Below are positions 47,301-59,300 of a stretch of DNA of 64,000 bases, one piece after another (position 1 is the stretch's first letter; each line of letters begins with the position of its first letter). The stretch spans positions 109,342,194 through 109,406,193 of the forward strand of contig OW804096.1 of assembly GCA_942159475.1 (NCBI GenBank), written 5' to 3'. Source of the stretch: Sthenelais limicola. Lineage: Eukaryota; Annelida; Polychaeta; Phyllodocida; Sigalionidae. Under the pieces are notes generated by a model that was given only the letters and a program-made list of their open reading frames with translations, did not search any database and was not told the origin of the DNA. Position numbers and translations under genes: made by a program.

Positions 47301-50300
47301 CGGGCTGGGGCCACTGAGTTACATAAAGAAAATCTTCTGATGGCACTCTTACAACCATCACATAAATATCACTCTACATCCACTTCGTATCCACCGGGCC
47401 GATATGCGGGAGTCAAAGCACTATTTAGCCCACCATCGAAAAAAAAATAGTACAGCAAGATACAAAGGCTTTGCTATAAATCATGGGTCAGATTGGGTGA
47501 CCTTAGGAAGTGAAGTTTATCAACCTAAATACAAACCCAAATGACAGAATAACATGATCTATGAAGCAGCAAGACGTTATAAACTATTCCAGAAGGGGTA
47601 CTTCGGAAACCTAGCCTCAAAGAACGCTCCCTACCTCCGCTGAAATTGGCCATTTCTAGACTATGTGGGCACCATAGCTTTTATCGTCTCGAGGCAAGTG
47701 ACCAAATTTGTAGTGATAAATGTCAGGTAGGGGACCATCAGTATACCTCATAATACTCACTACGAATAGGGCTAAGCTAGGGTTGCGCCCATACGTTAAC
47801 CTCAAGGGCAGTGGCGGAAATTTACTGCACGAAAATAGCCTCAACACTACCGGTGTTTGTGAATGAAAATCTCGAACATTTTATTTTTGTCTGCGCTTTC
47901 TTTTCGGAACCTTAAGACAAACCGAGGAAAGAGCTTTGGGTACATTTATAATAAGGTAAAGATAGATATTCAGTTACATCAGGAAAACAACAACAATGAG
48001 AAGGTTCATCTAACCGTCAAACCATTTTACTTTGCGAAATTCTATCGAAAACCTAGATAGAAAAAAAGTACCAATGGATATTATAATACTTACATGAACG
48101 CTGGGAAACCTGGCGCGGACCTTGTGTAAGTGTTTGGAGATTTCTTCGAAGTCCACAAATTTAAACACAATAGACGTTACAGAACCGGCTGCTCCCATAC
48201 CCCAATTTTTATCCAGAGCCTCCAAAGCTCCAGATCCATAGAGGCTTAGCGTGTCTCCCTCTAACTCGGCGAGGTAATCTACATTCAGAGAAGAGTTGCT
48301 CCCCACGGGCCCGCTGTAGTGCAATGGAAAAGACAGTCGTTATTGAATTCCCAATTATAATGTAATTAAAGTAGTTGTTCTCAGTTATAGAATAACGATA
48401 GTTTCAGTCCTATATTGTATTTGTATTCAAACGGTTTTATTGCGATACTTTGAAGACAATTCTCCAACAGTATGGAATGTTTGCCAGTCTTCGCTGGTTC
48501 TTTACAGTAATGTAGCAGTGAACAGTACCATTTCCGTCAATGACTGGAAGTGGCTCGCTGCTAATGGCCAGTTTCAATTATCTTACAAACATAATAATAA
48601 TGGGTATTGGCGTGCAGTAAACTTATAATTGCTTAGTACACTCTCAAATGATGATACTTTCACATTGGTTTTTACGAATATTATACAATGTTGCTATTAA
48701 GCCACAAAGTTATATCTCCTTTATTGCCTGATTTGCTTAGCGTCGATAATAATAGTTCAATAGCTACTGGAATAGATCTCCTGGGCGGTCTGTAAATGTT
48801 GAAAACCGTGACCATTTTGATTTTATTTTGATGAATTTTGGTAACCTGTATTTCAATATTCTCAGTGCATACTAGCTGGGAGGAAGTTTGCCAAAATTCA
48901 TGAAAATCGCGCAATTTGTGACAAGTCTTTGAAATTTGGTAAACAGGTAGATATGGGTATATACCTAAAGATCATCACTGACTGGCTCTATGTCGAAGCA
49001 GTCTTTTATATAAGTAACCAAACCACCACCAGTTTTTTGGTGGTTTTACAATCATTTCTGTGGATAGAATATCCTTTGATATTTATTAATTGATTATACA
49101 CTTTTTCGTTCAACCATGTTTCATTGAGTAAACTTCTGACATTTAAGCTTAGTAGTTTAAAACATTTAGTATTGTTGAATACTTCGGGTTGCGAGAGTGA
49201 TAACTAATCATTTAGTACATTGCTTGTGCATTTGAACACTTTCGAGGGTGATACAGAGGGATCGGACACTTATCCCTGGAGATTAATAATTGATAACTTA
49301 ATCATGACCTATAGCTATAGGCTTCCATGAAGCCTAGATTTGATAGAATAATATTAGTAGTAATAGTTGCATTTATTCTAATTCGAGGCTTCAATTCGAG
49401 GCTATTAAAGTCATAATATGAGTAAATTAGGTAAGGTTTGTCGTAATAGCTGAGAATGCAGGTTTAGGTTAAAGGTAAATGTGATTTTTCTTAGGTACTG
49501 TTCCTATGCTTTTGCCAATGTGAGAAGTATATACTAACCTGATAATGACTTTGTCTTTATCAGGCGTCAATCCTCTGGATGTGCCGTGAGATCCTGGACG
49601 TACATTGGAAAAACTGTCCTTTTCTGATACGATGCTTTTAGCACTGGTTGGTCTGCTTCCACAACTGGAAAGTACAAGATGTTTACATTGCATCATATGG
49701 GATATTATATTATTTATTGAATTTGATCTATGATGTGTCAAACTTCATGTTTAATCTACAAAACATGTGTAATTCATTGGTAATGCACATATTCCTCTGG
49801 ATACATTTCCCCCTCAAATGTAGATGAATACATAGTTATATGGGTAACGTTTGTCCCTATCTATTACGCTAAATGCATATTTTGTTGGTCCCAATTCAAC
49901 TTTAATTGAAAATTTATCGAGAATGTAGAATCAGTTTACATGCAAAACACATTTCAAGGACGAATCATCTCAAAGGTACCATTTCATCATAATAACTACA
50001 TTAAAAGGGATTCTGGCAAAACAACATGACAATCATAGATCTTAGCATTAGTTATGATACATAGCCAAACATCTTTGATTGATAGTTTATCGATCAAAGA
50101 AAATTAGGGAGACTTATAAACAAAGAGGATGTACACCGAGGATTGATACTATGCCTGTCCTGCATCATGTCACTTTTTCAATCATTCGCTTGTTTATTCA
50201 TTACTTTCCCAAGAAAGGTTATGCGCTAACAGGCCATTTTAAATCTTTGCAGTTATTATTTCCATTTGCTTTGGTATATATAGGCCCACAAAATGCCCAC

Positions 50301-53300
50301 AATTTGATAACACTAGAGCCCCTTCTCCCCCACTGGCAACAATTGTTGCCAACTCCACGTGGGTAAATCTTGTCCATTGTTGCCCATTTAGGCAAATGAA
50401 ATTTGGGGTAACTATGTATCATAGAGTATTTAGTATCACTGTAAAGCAAACATCATGGAAATTAATTCTCTAGTATTTTTTTCCATGGCAACTCAGAGGG
50501 GATAGAATGGTAACCATGGGAACAATGTAACAATTTGGGCTTATTTTTGTCACTTTTCCTCTTTGTTTTATTTAGCTATTTTGAGGAATTTGTCTTTACA
50601 AAAACATTAGATTTGAAGGTCTTTGATACCTTGATATTTCTAAAGAAAAAATATAGCTCTATTCGAAAAACCGTTTCCATGGAAACAGATTTGAAATCAG
50701 AATGAATAATTTCCATCAAAACATTCACCAAAATTTGCTGAAACTCTCAATTCGTGCCAGGCATATCAACATTAGTTGTACGAATCCATTTTTTCCTGTG
50801 TCCGTCAACGGTAACCATGGAAACGACTTGGGATATATACCCTAGGCTAATTTCTCCCAGAAAAATAATGACTTCCAGAAATTTCCTGACATAGGCAAGT
50901 GTGGTATCAGAAGAAAAACCACAAATTGGGGTAGTTCTGTTACCATGGCGACCAAAAATAGAAAATTTCTTTAATTATTTTCTAATTCATGTTTTTTTAT
51001 TTGGTTGCTATAGTGACTCATATATAATGTTGTAAAAATTAACTTAATTTAATAGGGAAATCATTTAGATTGACTTGAGCAACACAAAAAAAATCGAAAA
51101 ATCCCCATTAAGTAGGAACATTGTCAAACTGAATACAGGGGTATCTATTTTCATACCTTCTCTATAATGGTATTCTGGTAAACCCTATAGAGGTAGGTAT
51201 TATTGAATGACGTTTCCAAGATAACCTTTAGGATTCCTCTGATGTGTTTGGTATCAAAATGTTCCTATATATCTTACGGTAAAAGAAAGTGTTAAATTAT
51301 ATTTCCTATTTAGATATTGTATATATATGTAATGCCATGTCCTAGTTGTATTGAACTAGTATTGGTTAGTTTGGGAAGAAATAGGGTAGCTCAATGCTTT
51401 CGGCTGAGAAATATTAGTATCACGAGAAGAACAAGGTTGATCTGCCTCTCTATCCGCTACGTGTACATTTCTCAACTTCTCACTAGAATCTTCATCCTGA
51501 AGATGGTTGGTATTTTCTGGAATTATTCTGATTTTATAATCCTTACTGGAAAGGCTAAGGGCCCCAGCTATGCTTCTCACTGAGACCCGGCAGATTTTCC
51601 CTGGTTATCATCCTTAGTCTTTGTGAGACTTTATGCGCATGTTTGCGCAAGGGTTATCTACAATAGAGTATATTATTTTATTTTTTTATAATGTGGGAAA
51701 ACTAATCACTATAAGATCTGAGAGGCAACATTGACGAAAGTATGTTCTTGAGTGGTGACTTTTATTTCCAACGTTTCGTGGCTATAGTAGCCCTTCATCA
51801 GGGAAATGTTTATTTTATTTTAAAATTTAATTTTTCTTACCTTGAAAATCAGATATTTTTTCTTGGTTCGCGCTTAAACTTTATATTGTATCGCATTATA
51901 TTGTCATATGCATTCTTATTCATCTCTCTTGTGTAAAGATATATCGTAATGTAACAAAAACAACCATTGAAATATTTTCATGATTTATATGAAAAGCAAT
52001 AGTATTTATTCTTTGCTGGAATTTACCACGTTAATAGAGTCTTTATGAGACTTCTGTATTTTGCGCAATATTAATATATTCTGCGCTTGGTTTATGTGTG
52101 AATAATCTTTATATACTTTATGAAAGAAGTCAATTACTTCTTTTATATATCTCACTTTTTCATGTCATGATTTATTTTATGTTACATTATATTATCAAGT
52201 TATCGTATGAATAACTTTAAAACCCTGTAGGGGGTAATGTAATGTCATGTCTTAACTCTACTTGTATTGGACTACTTACACATTATATATAATATAGGCT
52301 TATATGTACGCGCATGCTGCGCAGGCATTTCTCGCGCATTGCGCGCATTATTTCTTACCCATATTATGTGTATGTTGGCCACAAGGTGGCAATGAGGGTC
52401 AGTAGACTACATTTTATTTCCCTATACTTCTTTATACCTTTATACTACCTTATACGACACCTATATTCTTATGTACCTGTTTCTACTATGTCAAATATCT
52501 ATCGTCATATTTATATAAACAGTAATTGCAGTCTAGATCTGATTTTGTTGTCGTGTAATGTAAAAATGTAATGAGGGTCAGTAGACTACATTTTATTTCC
52601 CTATACTTCTTTATACCTTTATACTACCTTATACGACACCTATATTCTTATGTACCTGTTTCTACTATGTCAAATGTCTATCGTCATATTAAACAAATGA
52701 CCTGGGATTTCTTTCTTTATTTTCTCAAAAATGAAGACGGGGTGAATGGTTCATCCTTCATCAGTTTGATGCCAGTTGCCTGACGAGCTATTATTAGCGA
52801 AACCATGTAGTGCCAAACCAGTGAAATTCTCATTGGGAAGAAGGAATTCTGTTTATTCTCTAATAAAGACTGCTACCCCCTGGAGGGGATCAGTGTAATA
52901 TTTAGGGCGGATTTCCTTATTAACATCATTTGTTATATATATGTGATGAGGTTAATATAGCCTGGATGCAATATCCAGGTAACAAGAGCACCCCGTGTTG
53001 ATGCCGCTGTGGCATCACCAAGGGCACAAAAGAGGTCTTAGTAACCCACGTCTGAAGAATGTGACGTTCTTCAGTGGCATGGTAGCATCCACAGGGGAAG
53101 GTCGCGTATTCGTATCATTTGAATAAGTCATATTAAACAAAGTAATTGCAATCTAGATCTGATCTTGTTGTCGTTATTTCTCCTCCTCAGTGTTAACCAA
53201 GGGTCATTACATATATATATGCATATTAATTGTAGGAAATTTACCTCCAAATTCCCCTGGGGAGGCCGGGGTTGAAGGGGTTACTAAAAGGTCTTTCTAT

Positions 53301-56300
53301 AAGGTCTTTTAAATGATCTTTAAAATAAATGGTTTCATGAATCCTGATTTTGCTATTCAGAAAGGGGTTTACGGCTATTTGTCTAGTGGCAACAAGCTGA
53401 AGACATCTTTTAAGAATCATGACAATATTTTGGAGGGATCAAAATATAATAAAGATATGAGAATTCTGATCAAGGAAGGATAATATCTGACTAAATAAGA
53501 TCTTCCTGTTCTTATTTTTATTCATTATATTACCATTAACACTAGGGTTTTTTCAGGTTATTGGTATGCAAATTGACTCTTGAATATTCTAAATAAATTA
53601 TATATATGGCCAGTACAGAAAATGAGATAATTGTGTTCATGATTTGAATTAACAACCAGTCAATCTAGAACATACATAGTAATAATGATCGTATATATAT
53701 CTGATGATTTTTTTAGTCGATATGATATGTGAAAATGAGACATAATGAAAGAGACATAATATTATTACTTATTTGAGTTGTGTTGTATCGTACAGACAAT
53801 GTCTGCATTGATTACCCCTTCACCCCTTTGTTTAATATCAACATTTACACTTAAAGTTAATATTATTTTTTCAACTGACCGCCTACACCCCAAGAGAAAG
53901 AATTGTTATCACTGAAGGACACGAAAACTTCATAGTTGAGTATGGTATAGTTTAAGTTGAGGTTGGCTTCAACTACGTCATAGCACAATATTCCTTGGAT
54001 CACGAACACCTTTCATGCAGTGAGCTCATAGGAAAATCACGGGATTATCATCTTAAATCACTGTTCCAGGCAACTCGTTATGGATTTATGCATAGGGGTG
54101 AACCCAGGGTACTTTTCATGATGAACATTCAACACTAGGGGTCTTCAGAATGGCACAGGAAACTACTCATTATATTGGATAGGGCAATAAGGTGGTGGGA
54201 ATAGCCCTTCAAAGAAACCAAGACCATGAAATGGTCATAAACTTAAGACTTCTCTCCCTGCAGTTATAACTCAGAATACCTTGGAGTTAAGATAAAAAGC
54301 CTCGGATCACTGCGATCAAATTTTGTCTTTAACATCAAAGCGCCTTTTTGGTGATCCTCAAAGAAAGATTCGGAAAAAAGGCTAATATTTCCATGAGACG
54401 ATTGATCAGGGCATGCATGTCATGGAAAAATAATTTGGATTTTGTGCTCGACGTAATTGAAGATCTGCATCAATTGTATTAAGTATCTTAACCCATGTTC
54501 ATTAGTTAGTCAACCAAACTAAAGCAGAGAAACAACATCAACGAGTTCTTCATATTTCTCATACCTATAAAATTGATTATGCGAAATGTAGTTATTCTTT
54601 CTGTAGAAACTTAGATTATTAAAAAGCTTACTAGAGACATAGATCCCAAATAGGAGTAGCTGATACAAGAATGAATATTAATGATTTTTTTCTCATTCAT
54701 TTATTCGGTAAGGGAATTGCCATTAGTCGTTAGGATCTGCGTCAATGCATGATCAGACAACGACCATCAATTCACTTCTGGCCTTGCCTTATTGGTAAAA
54801 TAAAGTCTGTTTGTTTCAGTTGGTAATTTAAATGTACTATTTCAGGTTGGACATCTCCTTGTAAGTATAGGCTTTACAACTCGATTCCCATGAGAAATAT
54901 CTAATCTAACCAGGATCATCACTATCTGAGAATAGTGTAACTGTTACATAATGTTTAATTGCTGAATAAAAATCTTAAATACAAAATACTATCTTATTTT
55001 AGGAGTCAAAAAACGAGGAACCAACAACATGGTAGAGATCAGAGCTAATTCAGTTTTGTATTAAAGTTTTAGAATAGATAGTAGGTCATTAATGATTATA
55101 AAGTAGATTGAGATTCAATAAACATGCAATCACAAATATGTTCTTGTAATTAAGTCAACCATGAAGAGTTCTTTAATACAAATGGAAATAGAGAAAATAT
55201 TTAGTCAGCCTGCTAAATTAACCTACCGTGAAGACAGCTGTAGCCATCTACATTCACTATATTTAATATACATGCATATACATCATGTTACAAACGGATT
55301 TGCTGATATAAAATATGGCATAAAATGTGGTAGATGTGGTGAAAGATGGTAGATTAATGGGTTTTGTACCACGAATACCCAGCCCAAATCCTTTAAAGTT
55401 TAATATTCTATCTTAGTGACTTTCGGATGGGTGAGGAATGACTAGACCATACAATAGAGAATTTCATTTTTGACGGCAATTAGCTGGTAATCCTGTTGGG
55501 GCTCTTGAGTGGACATTGGGGAATATGAAAGAGGATCGGTATTTCTAGATGAGTATTTCTTAATATCCTGTAACAAGGAAAAAAGGTGATTGATTCTTGG
55601 TCTACGGACAGGATTACCTTAAGGAAAAAACGCTTTTGTCTCCGATAAATTGAATTGAGATACCTTGCTATCATCAGGAAAAATATTAATTGATTGGACT
55701 TGGCCCTACATTAATAAATGTATCCCAGCAAAATGGACAAAAAAGTGCCACGAAGAAAACAACTGGGGAACAGGGTAGATGGATTGACTTCGAAGAGGCT
55801 GACGTTTTTAACAGCATGGAATTTATGGACGCAAGTCCGTGTCACGCCTAGTCTACAGGACACAGCAGTCTATGACTATACCCACGGATATAGCCCGGTT
55901 GATAGTACGAGAGCTACTTACTGCTTCAATTTCGGTAAATGAATAATCCAAGGGGGGCATATATTATGTCTATATAATTCTTCTAGCTAGAATTCTTCTC
56001 AGCTAGGAGATCTATGAGTTATCATCAATCCGGGAGAGGTTGCTTTTGCATGGATATTTTACTTTTCCATCGGCACCTGAGATATTGGCTACAGAGGGAC
56101 GACGAGTTACACCTTTTCAAAATATGGAGGAATGAGCTTCCTGAATTCGTAATCGAGGTACCTAATTCATACAAATATTTGCTGATACGTCCATGCAGAA
56201 ACGAGAGTTTTGAAATAGTAAGGGGGGACTATGAGCACATGTCTTTTGTTTGATTAGTTTAAAAATACACTTACCTGCCGTCCTCCTCGTCATCCTGTAG

Positions 56301-59300
56301 TTCATTATTAGGTATATTACTAACGTGACTGGCCACTAGATCTGGCATTGCACCGCGTACAAGTTTGTTAGTTCTTGCCATAAGCGAACCCTGCATCACG
56401 TCCCACTGTCTCCGAGCGTTATTTATGGCCAATCTCCGTCTCTCCTAACAACAAAAGCACATTTAAGAAGTTGCCACTTTCAGGATTTGCTTTCTGTTTA
56501 TTAACTTCTTAAACTGGAGAGTGGGTGGATAGAAGTACAGGTGTTAGTGATGATAGTATTGGAAGGACGGAGAAGGTTCGAGGTTTATTTATTAAAGGTA
56601 GTAATATCAATAGCATTGCAGTTATACCACAGTAACATATTGAATGTGGATACATGTTCACGAATGGCAAATACTGCATCTATATATAAAAACCTTACAA
56701 TAATCGGTTAAGAAAATAAAACAAAACAATAGGCTAAGTTGTATTTCATATTTATAAGCATGTATCCCCACAACACTCTTATCGGCAGAAATGTCTAACT
56801 ACTTACTGCCACATGCTTTTATATAGAGAATGCGGAGCTAGATTTTCTTTAAATAAGTGTCAATGTCAAGCATACCTTCATTACTTGAACCTTCGTGGAT
56901 TCTCGTCTCTTGTCTTCCTCCTTTCTTGCCATGACTGATGCGATTCTCCTTTCATCCTCCTGTGCTCCGAGTAAAAATATATTACATTATAGAAGAGGAA
57001 TCATAATGGACCGGTGGGCAAACTTAATGTAACCTGAAAGATGTTAGATTGGAGGGTAGATCAGCACAGCTGCAATGGAAGGGAAACCGGAATGGATTCA
57101 TTCGGGAAAATAAGATCTACACCGGAAGATAGATTTTATTATGGTCAGATTCACGGAACGTTGCATTGCATGTTTCTCACTGTGTATACTCTACTACACA
57201 TGCCGGTAACATACAATAGAGGTTTTAGCTTGTTACCGCACGCATGCAACAAGGCTACTTAGTGATTCATGAATACTTGATGGCATTGTTCAATCAACTG
57301 TGCCAAGAGCGTGAGGGATTGGAAAATATGACGATCAACACGAAATCCTTTTATCCTCGTATTGAAGGAAGACTTTCTTATTCTGTCTTCTTTTTTTAAT
57401 AATACTTTCTTCTTTTTGTTTAATGTTGCATGGCTATCATTAAACCGAGGTTGAGAGCTAAACAAAGAAAGAGATAGCTGTGGGAAGGAAATAAGAAGCG
57501 TGTATGTTTGAATCACGCTTTATATCCTTTAAAACTGTAATTGTATATCGCATATATAATCGTATATGATTAAATGGAACGGATAGACTGGATACAAACG
57601 AAAAACGATGACAACATCAAGCTGTACCCCAAAGATTGATAACAAGCATAGACATACGTCATAATATGAACTTCTGTTTAATGTGTTTACAGCTATAGTT
57701 TTCCCATGGTTCATATGATTGACTCATACCAATATATCTACCATGAAGGTTTATTAAAAAATATATAAATTAGAAAATGACACAGAAAGATTAGCTAAGG
57801 ACCAAGTAAAATTTCAGTAGGCCATTCTTTTCTTTATTGATTTAGAGTCACATCGCTAATATTCAGATTCTGAGTGTGCCCATCTGCGCCGTTCTACAAG
57901 GCTACACAGACCACGAGAACCGACTACAATCGTATATTTTTTAGCATTAGAGAGCAAACAAATTATTTTGTTCACTAATCGAAAAGAGCATATGTTCATG
58001 TCATTCGGAGTCCATAAATGTGGCAAATATATGGTAAAACTGAGCCCAACAACAAATCATTGAATTATTTTGGAATTTTTAGAGACTGACCATGGAAGTT
58101 GAATTAAAATTTAGATTTTTATGAGCAACACATAGGGTTGCGGGAGTAAATAGCGGTTCCACCTCACTAATGACAAGGAAAGATTGAAAGGCCCCATGGA
58201 CTGCCGAAACATATTGGCAGTAAATTAAAAAAAGCCAGTATAGGACTAATCTTTCATGCTAAGTGAAAGTCATTACCTTAACAGTATTTACAACTTCATT
58301 TTTATTTTCGATATAATCAATTAAAGAACTTTTTATGCTAAGCTTAACCTAGGCGATTGACAATTAACAATATAACCATCATCCAAGCTAAACACAGAGC
58401 AGCTTCTCATCTCTCTAAACTCTTCTGAGGAGGTAGAGGTTAGAAAATTCAATCATAAAGTCTGGAAAGTCAAAATAGTCAATCGTTAAGTCAGAATAGT
58501 CAATCAGAAAGTCAATAGGAAAGTCAAAAAAGTCAATCAGAAAGTTGAAATAGTCAATCGAAAAGTCGAAATAGTCAATCAAAAAGTAAGAATAGTCAAT
58601 CGAAAAACCAGAAAAGTCATTCATTAAGTCAAAATTGTCAATCATTGAGTCAATTGGAAAGTCCAAATAGTCAATTGGAAAGTCAATCAGAAAGTCAGAA
58701 AAGTCAATCATGAAGTTGAAAGTAAATCAAAAGGTCGAAATAGTCAATTGTTAAGTCAGAAAAGTCAATTGTTACGTCAGAATAGTCAACCATCAAGTCA
58801 GAAAAGTCAATCAGAAAGTCAGGAAAGTCAAAATAGTCAATCGTTAAGTCAGAATAGTCAATCAGAAAGTCAATAGGAAAGTCAAAAAAGTCAATCAGAA
58901 AGTCGAAATAGTCAATCGAAAAGTCAGAATAGTCAATTAAAAGTCAATGGCATTTTGCAGTTAGGAGCAAGACCCTAGACAATTAAGGCAGATGAAAAAG
59001 AAATAATAAAAAATTCCGTCCTAATGGGATTTTAATGACATTTGCAGTTTGGAGCTTTTCAATGACATTATGCGGTTAGGAGCAAAACACTAGACAAGGC
59101 AGAGGGAAAATAATAATAAAAAAAAAATCCGTCCTAATGGCCAATCAAAAATTCACTGTCCTATCAAGGCACATTGTTTCTCTCATATATATGGTAATTG
59201 AAAACTCATAAGCGGAATTATGTGGAGACCAATTGACAGTCTACGACTGAGATGGTATTGTTACTCCACTACCAGCAAATGTATCAGAAACTAAGGGGCC

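Larger units (their letters stand above)
44376..49538 (-). other. LRRC49 introns between exons D-I: nothing but small repeats
   Basis: Introns of about 1.3, 0.2, 0.3, 1.4 and 1.2 kb separate these exons. The last one has a 15-base G run at 45494-45508. Just left of it (about 45340-45485) is a stretch ending in AATAAAGG plus an A-run that looks like the tail of a retroposon on the + strand. No other gene or RNA is visible. Confidence 0.5.
49665..56274 (-). other. LRRC49 intron between exons C and D (6.6 kb)
   Basis: This largest intron in the window carries the X-box-like cluster, the hammerhead-like motifs, the 121-bp duplication and the 430-bp insertion. The stretch 53180-56270 holds nothing I recognise. 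Confidence 0.5.

Noticed and set aside
58415..58711. Asp/Phe/Ile-repeat ORF on the minus strand
   Set aside because: It is produced by the GTCAATC minisatellite and has no start or splice context.
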